Shown: positions 7,292-14,997 of the stretch, one piece after another
How the letters are laid out: every line of letters starts with the position of its first letter
How positions within the stretch are numbered: the first letter of the stretch is position 1
NCBI GenBank assembly: GCA_964417785.1
Contig: CAYQJO010000088.1
Location: 1 to 16,177 of the forward strand
DNA: 16,177 nt
Reading direction: 5' to 3'
DNA from: DAOTUL01 sp034437435
Lineage (GTDB): Bacteria; Chloroflexota; Anaerolineae; Aggregatilineales; Phototrophicaceae
Notes under the pieces: generated by a model
Databases searched by the model: none
What the model was told of the DNA's origin: nothing
Seen by the model: the letters and a program-made list of their open reading frames with translations, nothing else
Made by a program: the position numbers and the translations under genes

Positions 7292-9500
7292 TGAGCGTAT
7301 ACAGCGCGAACTGATACTGGCGCGGGATGTCATAGGGGCTAAAAGACGGTCCCTGGAGATAGGGAATATAGCGCTTCAGCCGGTTGACAGATGGTTGGTC
7401 AATCCAGGGGACGAGAAACGCATAGCGTTGTGTGGGTACCAGCGAACGGGCAAATGCCGGCGTCACCTGCTGCGGGAACACTGTTGTCGCCTCAACACCC
7501 ACGTAGTTCAGCACATCCGCCTGCACAAAACGTCCCACCGCATAGTTGACCACGTAGATGCGGGTCTCATCCGGCAGATCAGCCGCCCGGAAGGCCGCGT
7601 CCACAATATCGGGCGATGTCCGAATCTGGCGGTTATAGACTGTCAGGTGGGTGTCGAAGTAGTAGACCAGATTGAGCGCCACCACCAACCCCATGATGGC
7701 TGCCAGCAGCCGGTTGCGCGTGACCGGACTCCACAGCATGCGCATGACCACATCGGCACCGAGCGCCATCAGCAGCGCCAGTGCCGGGAAGGTGACGATA
7801 TAGCGGGGTGACATCAAGCTGGTATTGGTCAGCGCGATGCCGATCCAGGCGAAGAACACCCACATCAGCAGCAGCGGGGTACCGATATGGCGTCGGCGCA
7901 GTGCCAGCCAGAATGCATAGATCAGACCGAGCAGGAACAATGGCGTCATATGACCGACCAGAAACGGCGTATCGCCACCGTAGTAAAGCGAGGTTTCGGG
8001 GCCGGCCGTATGCAAACCGTAGCTCTGAGACAGGCGCATACCCAGATGATCGAGTATTGTTTCTGGACGGTCCAGATTATCTGTGACGACTCCGCTGGTG
8101 CGTACATGTTGCATCCGTGTAGCCAGCGAATAATTACCGGCGACCAATGTACTATAAACGGGGAAAGCAACAACAACGGCAACGATCACTAGACGAACCA
8201 GGACACGGCCTGACAAAAAACGCAACCGCATCTCCAGAATGACCAGCCAAAGTATAATCAGCGGCGCATATGTCAGTCGTCCGCTCTCGTGGAAATACTG
8301 GGTCAGACCTAACATGCCGCCTGCTAGAGCGAAATAAAAGGTTCGCGAATCTGCGTGTTTGAGTCCACATGTAACAAAGTATAATGCCATCACGCCGAAC
8401 AAGGGATCAGCGATGTTGTTCATGCCGAGACGGCTGAAGTGGAGATGTGCCGGAAAAGTCGCCAGGAGCAGCGCGGCGGCCAGCGCCACACGCCGGTTGA
8501 ACAATTCGCGTCCGAGCAGATAAACAGCCAGGACATTGAACATACCGAATACCGAACTGACGATACGCAAGCCGGTGAAGGTTGTTCCAAACACCAGCGT
8601 TGTGTGCCACTGCATAAACGGGTAGAGTGCTGGAAAAGCCGTCACCTCCGTGAACGGACGCAGCAGGTCGATGTCGTCATCGTAGTAAAAGAGCGCAATC
8701 CCGCGTGTGAAATTGCCTTCATCAATGAATAAGCGCACACTGGTCTCTAACTGCCACACCCGCACCGCCAGCGCCAGCAAAAGTATTGCTCCCACCGCAA
8801 TCATCTCACCCCGGTCGATCTGCACTTTGTGGTCGATGCGTCCGGCAGCACCCCAGATGAACAGACCGAGTCCGGCCACCAGAATGACGAACTGAAGATT
8901 GCTCGAAACCTCTTCCGGTACATCCATGTTGATGGCCGCCGTCGCCAGGATCAGCACCAGACCGACAGCGGTAGGCAAGCGGCGGATAGGAGCAGAATCG
9001 GCTGTGGCAGCAGGTATGGCGAATGTGAGCGAGTCGCGGTACAGCAGCAGCGCCAATATCAACCCACCAGCAGTCACTAGGGCGAAGAAGTGGCCTTCGC
9101 TCAAACTCTGGCGGTAGAAATAACCAGCCAGCACAGCGGCCACCAGCGCGATCCCGGCCCCAACTCGCACCAGCAGCACCCGGTTGACCCGCCCCCGCTG
9201 GCTGTAAACCGTGATCGCAGCCGTTACCGCCAGTCCGAGCAAGAACGGCATAAGTGCCAGCAGCGCGGCGCTGCTCGTGGGCCGGTAGATCAGAAACAAC
9301 AACAGCGTCAGCGCGGCCAGTCCCATCAGCGGCAGGTAACGCGCTAGCGACGGGACCGCCAGAGTGGCGATGGTCGCCAGCACCACCAGCGGCAGCAATC
9401 GAAACGCTGGCGGCAGCAGCACCAGCGGCACCAGAATCACCGCACCCAGCAGCAGCGCCGCCCAACTGAATGTCAGCCAGCGCAGGACTTTCTGTGTCAT
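7284..9500 (-). CDS. GT39-like (GT-C fold) membrane glycosyltransferase, long paralogue
   Basis: 738 residues. Polytopic enzyme expected to transfer a sugar from a lipid-phosphate carrier on the outer face of the membrane. Residues 1-245 hold a run of hydrophobic segments (about eight), a large N-terminal extension absent from the 567-residue paralogue. The catalytic-type loop SVRLFIDEGNF places Asp260-Glu261 after the helix ending ALAVRVW. PAHLHFSRLGMNNIADPLFG and YYGGDTPFL match the paralogue. The soluble C-terminal part begins after VYYFDTHLTVYNRQIR and ends SPYDIP...LYTLND. The ATG at 9500 overlaps the upstream stop as ATGA, a sign of translational coupling, and the 3' end overlaps the next gene as ATGATTAG. 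No strong ribosome binding site precedes it, which fits coupling. Substrate unknown; a role in cell-surface glycans or glycoproteins is inferred. Confidence 0.87.
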   Translation of the reverse strand: MTQKVLRWLTFSWAALLLGAVILVPLVLLPPAFRLLPLVVLATIATLAVPSLARYLPLMGLAALTLLLFLIYRPTSSAALLALMPFLLGLAVTAAITVYSQRGRVNRVLLVRVGAGIALVAAVLAGYFYRQSLSEGHFFALVTAGGLILALLLYRDSLTFAIPAATADSAPIRRLPTAVGLVLILATAAINMDVPEEVSSNLQFVILVAGLGLFIWGAAGRIDHKVQIDRGEMIAVGAILLLALAVRVWQLETSVRLFIDEGNFTRGIALFYYDDDIDLLRPFTEVTAFPALYPFMQWHTTLVFGTTFTGLRIVSSVFGMFNVLAVYLLGRELFNRRVALAAALLLATFPAHLHFSRLGMNNIADPLFGVMALYFVTCGLKHADSRTFYFALAGGMLGLTQYFHESGRLTYAPLIILWLVILEMRLRFLSGRVLVRLVIVAVVVAFPVYSTLVAGNYSLATRMQHVRTSGVVTDNLDRPETILDHLGMRLSQSYGLHTAGPETSLYYGGDTPFLVGHMTPLFLLGLIYAFWLALRRRHIGTPLLLMWVFFAWIGIALTNTSLMSPRYIVTFPALALLMALGADVVMRMLWSPVTRNRLLAAIMGLVVALNLVYYFDTHLTVYNRQIRTSPDIVDAAFRAADLPDETRIYVVNYAVGRFVQADVLNYVGVEATTVFPQQVTPAFARSLVPTQRYAFLVPWIDQPSVNRLKRYIPYLQGPSFSPYDIPRQYQFALYTLND

Positions 9501-10229
9501 GGCGGACTTACCGTATACAAAACGAGCATCTTGTCTTCAGGGATATCATATGGGCTGTAGCGCGGACCCTGCAACTCAGGATAAGCGGTCTGTAAAAGGC
9601 TTATCGTCATTATATCATCAGGTCCGACGTAGAAAGCGTGAGGGATGTCGCTTTCCAACCCCACCAGATATTCGCCAGTAAAGTCCGCCCGCTCGACCGT
9701 GAAGACGGTGATGCCGTCCACCAGAAAACGCATGATTTGCTGCGCCGGGTTGATGTTCATCACCGGCGAGTCGATCACATGGACCTGGGTACCCGGTACA
9801 AAGTCAACGGACCGCAGCAAGGCATCGTGAACATCACGGTTGCGATTGAGGTCGTTGCGTAACTGGTGATTGAGCGTGGGCAGATGGGTGTTGAAGAAGT
9901 AATGCACCTGGATCACCACCAGGGCCCGCCGGCGCACGGTCCACACAATGCCAACCGTCCGATATCGAAACCAGCACAATCCCACCCACCAGCAGCGCAA
10001 ACTGTACATGATGCGAGGTGCCGCCGTTGATCCCGGCGACGACGGCGAGAAGGACACTCCCGCCGACCAGCGGCAGCCAGCGCATAGGCGCGGGTTGTGC
10101 CGACAGCGAGGCTTTCAATGATGGAATGGAGACTCGACTGGCAACCAGCAGACCATAATCTAACCGGACGTAAAACAGGACCGCCGCAGCCACCATCAGA
10201 CACAGGGTGATGCTGCGGCTCAGCATCAC
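9497..10229 (-). pseudogene. Decayed third GT39-like glycosyltransferase copy (internal deletion and frameshift)
   Basis: The start region (GTG 10229 / ATG 10226) overlaps the MFS stop codon. The first frame encodes hydrophobic helices with WLPLVGGSVLLAVVAGIN and HHVQFALLVGG, matching residues about 155-215 of the 738-residue paralogue. From about 9950-9970 the similarity moves to another frame and jumps to the paralogue's C-terminal part: VHYFFNTHL matches VYYFDTHL, and SPYDIPEDKMLVLYT matches SPYDIPRQYQFALYT. The catalytic DE loop and all the central helices, about 370 residues, are missing. The first frame stops at 9834 and the second ends at 9497. The simplest reading is a dead copy; a short frameshifted membrane protein or an assembly error cannot be excluded. 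Confidence 0.75.
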
Positions 10230-11509
10230 TGCGGTACCGGTGCAGCAGCAGTCTCCGGTTGACGAGCCATCCGCACCAGGACTTCATGCAGGATCAGCAG
10301 CGCGGCACTGGCAGCCAGCAGGAACGGCCCGACGATTTCCAGACCTTTGTCGTAAAACAAACCGGTCAGGTCCAGGCCACCATGCAAGACCAGCAGTGGG
10401 CTGGATACGGAAAAGGTCTCCGCCAGAACTCCTGCCAGTGAGGGCAGGATCGCGATTCCCAGCCCTGCGGCACCGACCTGGAAGCCGATTACGTTGGGGG
10501 CATGGTGATCGCCGACTCGTCCGGGTGTGGCTGCAATCAACACCGGGAAGATCGACGCCAGCGAGAAACCAAGCACGGTCAACCCGGCAGCGTTGGCCCA
10601 TTCAATCGGACTCCACCAGATCAAGGCGGCACCGGCCAATGCACCAACAATACAGCCTCGAACCTGATTTATCATCGAGAAACGGTCGCCGATAACTCCG
10701 AAAACAAAGCGACCGAAGGTGAAGCTCCCCCAATATATACTGACCCAGAAACCGGCCAGACTGGCGTCGATGCCGCGTGATTCAGTGAATAGGCTGAACG
10801 ACCACTGCCCCGCGCTCACTTCCAGACCGGCATAAAGCGCAAAAACCGCAATCCCGATCCATACCAGCGGCAGGCGCAGGGTCTCGGCGGTGGTGGCCGG
10901 TTTAATCGTCGAATCTGTTTCCAGAATTGGCTGCCGCCAGTGTGTAAGCGTCGTCACCAGGCCGATAACGATGCTGAATTGGGCCAAACCGATAGCCAGA
11001 TACCCCCAGCGCCAGTCCAGATCGAGACTGAACAGCGCGGTCATCAGCAGCGGGCTGATGGTCGCACCCAGGCCAAAGCAGGCATGGAGCCAGTTCATCA
11101 GGCGCGTGCTGCGAAAGCCGGAGACATAGGTGTTCAACCCGGCATCGATTACACCGGACGCCAATCCGGCACTCAACGCCAACACGATCACGACCTGATA
11201 CGATGGAACCAGGAAAATCAAGCCAAAGGCAATACCCCGCAGCAAAAACGCCAGCAGCAGCGCCATACCAATTCCCAGACGGCGCACAATGGTACCACTG
11301 TTGAAGGTCGTAATCAGAAAGCCAGTGGTCATCGCCAGCAAATAGGCACCGACTGCGCCCTGGCTGAGATCGAATTCATCACGAATGGACGGCCATGCCA
11401 GCCCCAGAATTCCTTCAGGCAATCCCAGAACGACAAAGCCGAGAAATGCAACAATAATGGTTGGTTTCACTCGACTGAAACGATAGACCTTTCGTATGGA
11501 GATAATCAA
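10226..11509 (-). CDS. Major facilitator superfamily transporter
   Basis: 427 residues, polytopic, two sets of about six helices, typical MFS length. The opening FVVLGLPEGILGLAWPSI and the loop after helix 2, SGTIVRRLGIG, are typical of the family. GVIDAGLNTYVSG, NWLHACFGLGATISP and FTFGRFVFGVIGDRF are also MFS-like, the last resembling the loop between helices 8 and 9. The general look is of the fucose-permease or YfkF-like branch, but the substrate cannot be read. The frame opens with TTG at 11509, 10 bases after the FHA gene stop, with no clear ribosome binding site; an in-frame GTG at 11470 would still leave all helices, so the start is uncertain. The TGA stop overlaps the GTG/ATG of the next gene. 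Export or import of a sugar or glycan precursor would suit the neighbouring glycosyltransferases, but that is inference. Confidence 0.82.
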   Translation of the reverse strand: MIISIRKVYRFSRVKPTIIVAFLGFVVLGLPEGILGLAWPSIRDEFDLSQGAVGAYLLAMTTGFLITTFNSGTIVRRLGIGMALLLAFLLRGIAFGLIFLVPSYQVVIVLALSAGLASGVIDAGLNTYVSGFRSTRLMNWLHACFGLGATISPLLMTALFSLDLDWRWGYLAIGLAQFSIVIGLVTTLTHWRQPILETDSTIKPATTAETLRLPLVWIGIAVFALYAGLEVSAGQWSFSLFTESRGIDASLAGFWVSIYWGSFTFGRFVFGVIGDRFSMINQVRGCIVGALAGAALIWWSPIEWANAAGLTVLGFSLASIFPVLIAATPGRVGDHHAPNVIGFQVGAAGLGIAILPSLAGVLAETFSVSSPLLVLHGGLDLTGLFYDKGLEIVGPFLLAASAALLILHEVLVRMARQPETAAAPVPQ

Positions 11510-11519
11510 CGGATGTTCG

Positions 11520-12095
11520 TTAGCGGAAATGAACAGTCATCTGAAGATTGCCAAACCGCAGTTCATCGCTGTCACGAATCTCGTGTGGTTCATGTGGCGG
11601 CAGGCGGATTCCGTTCAGGTGGGTGCCGTTGCTGCTTTGCAGGTCCATAATCTGAATGCGATTACCGGAGCAAACCAGCGACGCATGACGCCGGCTGATT
11701 CCTTTGTCCAGCGCATTGTAGGGCATCAGGTCCACATCCGGCATATAGGGTTCTTCCAGGTCATGGCGGCCTACGGTAAGATCGACACCAATGGTGGGAT
11801 GAACAATCAGCGGTTGGGCGGCCTCCTCTATCTGCAACCAGAGTTGTTGGCCCGGCTTAAACAGAAACATGCCGATGGTCGAACCAGATGGTCGGGTGGT
11901 CGGTCGGGTACCCGGTATTGGTGACTGGATGATGCTTTGCAGTTCTTCCAATGTTGGTTCTTGAGACAGAACCGGGATAGCACGTGTGGAGGTCGAAGGC
12001 CGGCTACTGGTCAGCGGCGACCCGCAGTCTTCGCAGAAAAGCACGCCAATCCTGTTTTCAAAACCGCAGAAAGAACACTTATTTGTGTCTGCCAT
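11520..12095 (-). CDS. Zinc-ribbon and FHA-domain protein
   Basis: 191 residues, no membrane segment, so probably cytosolic. The N-terminus is a zinc ribbon with Cys7-x2-Cys10 and Cys21-x2-Cys24. A Ser/Thr/Pro-rich linker covers about 28-73. The C-terminal FHA domain (about 85-190) has the phosphothreonine-binding set: Gly109-Arg110, Ser134-Arg135-Arg136-His137, Ser155-Asn156-Gly157-Thr158 and Asn161-Gly162. FHA domains bind phosphothreonine on partners of Ser/Thr kinases, so this is probably a signalling adaptor; no kinase gene is in the window. It has its own good promoter (12128-12156) and lies 10 bases upstream of the MFS gene, so it may head the transport/glycosyltransferase operon. The ATG at 12095 is the only start that includes the zinc ribbon. 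Confidence 0.9.
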   Translation of the reverse strand: MADTNKCSFCGFENRIGVLFCEDCGSPLTSSRPSTSTRAIPVLSQEPTLEELQSIIQSPIPGTRPTTRPSGSTIGMFLFKPGQQLWLQIEEAAQPLIVHPTIGVDLTVGRHDLEEPYMPDVDLMPYNALDKGISRRHASLVCSGNRIQIMDLQSSNGTHLNGIRLPPHEPHEIRDSDELRFGNLQMTVHFR

Positions 12096-12127
12096 AATTG
12101 TGCCTGGTCAATGCGTCTCCCAATATC

Positions 12128-12156
12128 ATCATAAATCAAGAGTGGCTGTGGATCAA
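12128..12156 (-). promoter_or_regulatory. Promoter for the FHA/MFS/glycosyltransferase operon
   Basis: On the minus strand, TTGATC (12156-12151), a 17-base spacer and TATGAT (12133-12128) match a sigma-70 promoter in 4 of 6 and 5 of 6 positions. The start site would be near 12121, 26 bases before the FHA start codon. The -35 box lies immediately next to the stop codon of the upstream Fe-S gene. Confidence 0.55.
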
Positions 12157-12930
12157 TTAATGTTCCAATGCTTTCGTAATGAATTCGGCAACATGCACAA
12201 CACGACGAGGGGATTGGTGGCGGCTCAGCCCCCCGTTGATCTGCGCCATACAACCCGCGTCGCCGGTCAGGATCGTATCGGCGTCAATTGTCTCAATGTT
12301 GTTCATCTTGTTTTTGAGCATCGCCCCGCTAATCTCCGGCATCTTAACCGAGAACAACCCGCCAAAACCGCAGCATTCATCGGCACCCGGTAGATCAATC
12401 ACGGTCACACCCTCAATCGTTTCTACCAGTGACCGTCCCTGTGTCTCGATCTGCCCCAGACGCAGACCATGGCAGGCATGATGGAAAGCGACCGTTGTCG
12501 GCGACACATGGCCGCCCAGATCGATGATACCCAATCCATCCACCAGATACTCGGTCAATTCCCAGGTGATACTGGCGACCCAGTACGCTTTTTCGCGCAT
12601 GGCCGGATCGTCCTCGAACAACGTCGGGTAATAGTGCTGGATCATTGAGGCACAGCTCCCCGATGGCACAACGACCAGGTCGGCTTTGCTGAATGTATTG
12701 ATGAAATGCCGGGCAACCTGACGGGCGTCATTCCAGAAACCGGCATTAAACGCTGGCTGACCACAGCAGGTTTGCGACCGGGGAAAGGTCGTCTGGACTC
12801 CGATATGGTCAAGTAGTTTGACGGTGGCGATACCCACCTGCGGGAAAATGTGATCGACCATGCAGGTAATGAACAATGATGCGGTTTTGTGTCGGGGTGA
12901 CGGACGGATTATCTCAGTCATTATTTTCAA
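12157..12930 (-). CDS. LutA/LldE-type Fe-S oxidoreductase subunit (two CCG domains)
   Basis: 257 residues from TTG 12930, or 254 from the ATG at 12921. Two cysteine-rich CCG domains are visible: Cys23, then Cys55-Cys56-Gly after 31 residues and Cys93 in GSC; and Cys153 in HHACHGLRLG, then Cys186-Cys187-Gly after 32 residues and Cys227 in GDAGC (numbering from TTG). This is the pattern of LutA, which with LutB and LutC oxidises L-lactate to pyruvate, and of related GlcF and HdrB-like proteins that bind Fe-S clusters. The length and the FITCMVDHIFPQVG opening fit LutA best. Neither LutB nor LutC is next to it: upstream is a divergent exchanger gene and downstream an FHA gene. So it is an orphan here, or its partners are elsewhere. 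It is cytosolic and may associate with the membrane. A perfect -10 lies upstream. Confidence 0.85.
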   Translation of the reverse strand: MKIMTEIIRPSPRHKTASLFITCMVDHIFPQVGIATVKLLDHIGVQTTFPRSQTCCGQPAFNAGFWNDARQVARHFINTFSKADLVVVPSGSCASMIQHYYPTLFEDDPAMREKAYWVASITWELTEYLVDGLGIIDLGGHVSPTTVAFHHACHGLRLGQIETQGRSLVETIEGVTVIDLPGADECCGFGGLFSVKMPEISGAMLKNKMNNIETIDADTILTGDAGCMAQINGGLSRHQSPRRVVHVAEFITKALEH

Positions 12931-12952
12931 CTTTATGTGACGTTCTCCAACG

Positions 12953-12958
12953 ATTATA
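12953..12958 (-). promoter_or_regulatory. Candidate -10 box of the LutA-like gene
   Basis: A perfect TATAAT is read on the minus strand, 22 bases before the earliest start codon. I see no convincing -35 at a 16-18 base spacing, so the promoter may depend on an activator or be weak. It lies in the 112-base divergent gap shared with the exchanger gene, where I found no clear promoter on the plus strand. Confidence 0.4.
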
Positions 12959-13031
12959 TCTGATGGTTGTGGTTTTTGCTGTTCAGATTTACACTCTGCC
13001 CCGTCTTTACATCTTTATTGCATCCATACAC

Positions 13032-13036
13032 AAGGA
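13032..13036 (+). promoter_or_regulatory. Ribosome binding site that decides the TTG start of the exchanger
   Basis: AAGGA is 6 bases upstream of the TTG at 13043. No ATG or GTG near the first transmembrane helix has such a site, so TTG is the likely start. Confidence 0.6.
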
Positions 13037-13042
13037 TATCCC

Positions 13043-14002
13043 TTGCTGCTGCATATCGTCTTTATCATCCTGGGACTCGTTGGTTTGTTCATTGGCGGTA
13101 ACTGGCTGGTGCGCGGTGCGTCCCGGCTGGCCCGGTCATTTGGTATCTCGGCGCTGGTAGTCGGGCTGACCGTTGTCGCGTTTGGTACTTCCACCCCCGA
13201 ACTGCTGGTCAGCATCAGCGCCGCGCTGTCGGAGACCAGCGGCATTTCCATCGGTAATGTCATCGGCTCCAATATCGCCAACATCGGCCTGATCCTGGCC
13301 GTGACCGGCATCATTTACCCGGTCGCCGTCCAGGTCACCCTGCTCAAACGCGAGATACCCATTCTGCTGCTCATCACCATCGCCACCGCTGCCCTGGTCC
13401 ATGACGGCAGTGTCAGCCGTATCGATGGTTTGATCCTGATCGTCGGGCTGATCCTGTTCAACATCGGCATGATTTATTTTTCGCACCGTGACCGCATCAA
13501 CGGCAACCACACCGATGAGCAAAACGATGAGCCGCTTCTTGAGGCCAGCCAGCGCCTGCGTGAGCTTATGCGCATCATGGCCGGACTGATCCTGCTGGTC
13601 ATCGGCGCACGACTGACGGTGGATGGTGCAACCGCCATTGCCCGCGACCTGGGCGTGAGCGAACTGGTCATCGGTGTGACGCTGGTCGCCCTGGGGACGT
13701 CGCTGCCTGAACTGGCGACCTCGGTGATCGCCGCCCTCAAAAAACAGAGCGACATCGCCATCGGCAACGTGGTCGGCTCCAATATCTACAACCTGCTGGG
13801 CATCCTCGGCATCACTGCCCTCATTCGTCCCATCGAGATTCCGGCAGCCAACCTGGATGAAGTCCGCGTGGATGGTGGCATCATGATTATCTTCACCATT
13901 TTGCTGCTGCCGCTGGTCATCAACCGGGTGTTGAGCCGGCGCGAGGGGGTGTTTTTGCTAAGCTGCTACATTGTCTTCACGGGCTATGTCTTCCTCAAGT
14001 AG
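13043..14002 (+). CDS. CaCA-family sodium/calcium (cation/proton) exchanger
   Basis: 319 residues, about ten membrane helices. It exchanges Ca2+ for Na+ or H+ across the inner membrane. The two inverted alpha repeats are complete. The first carries GLTVVAFGTSTPELLVS and GNVIGSNIANIGLILAVTG near residues 40-95. The second carries GVTLVALGTSLPELATS and GNVVGSNIYNLLGILG near residues 212-258. The glutamate in each GTSxPEL motif is the ion ligand in this family. A hydrophilic loop (about 150-175) rich in Asp, Glu and Asn separates the halves, as in YrbG-type proteins. The start is TTG with a good ribosome binding site. The last 17 bases overlap the following hydrolase gene, pointing to joint transcription. 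Ion specificity cannot be fixed from the sequence. Confidence 0.9.
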   Translation: MLLHIVFIILGLVGLFIGGNWLVRGASRLARSFGISALVVGLTVVAFGTSTPELLVSISAALSETSGISIGNVIGSNIANIGLILAVTGIIYPVAVQVTLLKREIPILLLITIATAALVHDGSVSRIDGLILIVGLILFNIGMIYFSHRDRINGNHTDEQNDEPLLEASQRLRELMRIMAGLILLVIGARLTVDGATAIARDLGVSELVIGVTLVALGTSLPELATSVIAALKKQSDIAIGNVVGSNIYNLLGILGITALIRPIEIPAANLDEVRVDGGIMIIFTILLLPLVINRVLSRREGVFLLSCYIVFTGYVFLK

Positions 14003-14831
14003 ACCGCCGCTGTACGAATTTGGTGGCAGCGGCCCGGTGATCCATCTGGCCGTCGCCAACGGATTCCCACCGCAGACCTACCGGCCCTTGATGGACACCT
14101 TCACCCGGACGCACCGTGTCCTCAGCCTGCCACCCCGTCCGCTGTGGCCGGACGAGACTCCCCCCGACCATCTGGTTAACTGGCGCGACAGCGTCGCTCA
14201 GGATTTGCTCGCCGGTCTGCATGTCTACGATTTGCGCGATGCGGTCGCTATCGGCCATTCTTTTGGCGGCGTCGCGACGATGATCGCCGCCATCAGCGAG
14301 CCAGAGCGCTTCCGTGCCGTCATTCTGCTGGACCCCACCATTCTGCCGCATTGGGCCATGTGCAGCATCCGCGCCGCCCGTTTCCTCCGCTATGACCGGG
14401 CCGAGTTTCTAGCCCGCCGTGCCGAGAAACGCCGTTTCCATTTTGCCAGCCACGACGAAGCCTTCGCCTATTTCCGTCCCAAAACGCTCTTCGCGGACTG
14501 GTCCGATGAGGCGCTCCGGGGCTATGTGGAGACAATGTCGTCTGATGAAAGCGGTGTCACACTGGCCTGGTCACGCGAGTGGGAAGCCTATATTTTCCGC
14601 ACGCTTTACACTGGCTCCTGGCGTGATCTGCCACATCTGCGCGACAAAATGCCGCTGCTGCTGGTACGTGGTGAGACCAGCAACACGCTGTTTCCGCGTG
14701 CTGCCAACCACATCCGCCGCATTCTACCGGAAATGGACTACGCCGAGATTCCCGGTCACGGCCATCTGTTCCCCCAATCCGCGCCAGAGGCCACATACCG
14801 CATCCTTCATGATTGGCTAGCCAGACTCTAA
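13986..14831 (+). CDS. Alpha/beta-fold hydrolase
   Basis: 281 residues from the ATG at 13986; an in-frame TTG at 13971 would add five residues. The fold markers are in order: HLAVANGFPPQTY with the oxyanion-type NGF turn near residue 22, the nucleophile elbow GHSFGG with Ser92, a strand ending LLDPTI with a candidate acidic residue, a cap region (about 120-200), and PGHGHLFPQSAPE, where His260 is the likely catalytic histidine. The acid may instead be on the strand before LVRGETSN. No signal peptide is seen, so it is cytosolic. It overlaps the exchanger gene by 17 bases, so the two are probably translated from one message. The substrate is unknown; the family includes esterases, lipases and C-C hydrolases. 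Confidence 0.85.
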   Translation: MSSSSRPPLYEFGGSGPVIHLAVANGFPPQTYRPLMDTFTRTHRVLSLPPRPLWPDETPPDHLVNWRDSVAQDLLAGLHVYDLRDAVAIGHSFGGVATMIAAISEPERFRAVILLDPTILPHWAMCSIRAARFLRYDRAEFLARRAEKRRFHFASHDEAFAYFRPKTLFADWSDEALRGYVETMSSDESGVTLAWSREWEAYIFRTLYTGSWRDLPHLRDKMPLLLVRGETSNTLFPRAANHIRRILPEMDYAEIPGHGHLFPQSAPEATYRILHDWLARL

Positions 14832-14840
14832 GCCTGTAGT

Positions 14841-14933
14841 GGCGTATACTTCATCCAACCCTAATGTACGTACAAAACGTTCAATAAACCCTGAATGCTC
14901 TTAATTATCCTTAACATCGGTCTCGTATACGCC
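14841..14933. promoter_or_regulatory. Inverted repeat and palindrome upstream of the fasciclin gene
   Basis: GGCGTATAC (14841-14849) and its exact inverse GTATACGCC (14925-14933) are 75 bases apart. Between them is a perfect 10-base palindrome TGTACGTACA (14865-14874). The 166-base gap 14832-14997 holds no gene. These could be operator half-sites for the fasciclin promoter, but no regulator is known and I could not place a convincing -35/-10 pair here. Confidence 0.3.
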
Positions 14934-14983
14934 TCATGTGCTGCTGGCATTCTTCACTTTGCAACAACTTATCACGTATGAAC

Positions 14984-14989
14984 AAGGAG
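14984..14989 (+). promoter_or_regulatory. Ribosome binding site of the fasciclin gene
   Basis: AAGGAG stands 8 bases before the ATG at 14998. It rules out the upstream in-frame start at 14938, which would put 20 residues in front of the signal peptide. Confidence 0.8.
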
Positions 14990-14997
14990 TTCACAAT

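Noticed and set aside
7292..7333. Earlier start of the 567-residue glycosyltransferase at 7333
   Set aside because: It overlaps the upstream gene by 50 bases and adds a polar Ser/Arg-rich peptide before the first helix; the ATG at 7291 gives the compact stop/start overlap seen elsewhere in the operon.
6927..7811. 294-residue plus-strand frame across the palindromic repeat and both glycosyltransferase genes
   Set aside because: It runs antisense to two well-supported membrane enzymes and has a low-complexity, Arg/His/Gln-rich product typical of shadow frames.
10940..11650. 236-residue plus-strand frame opposite the MFS gene
   Set aside because: Gln/Asn-rich composition with no domain; antisense to a complete MFS transporter.
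14938..14997. Earlier in-frame start for the fasciclin protein
   Set aside because: It would add 20 residues before a clear signal peptide, and the strong ribosome binding site belongs to the ATG at 14998.
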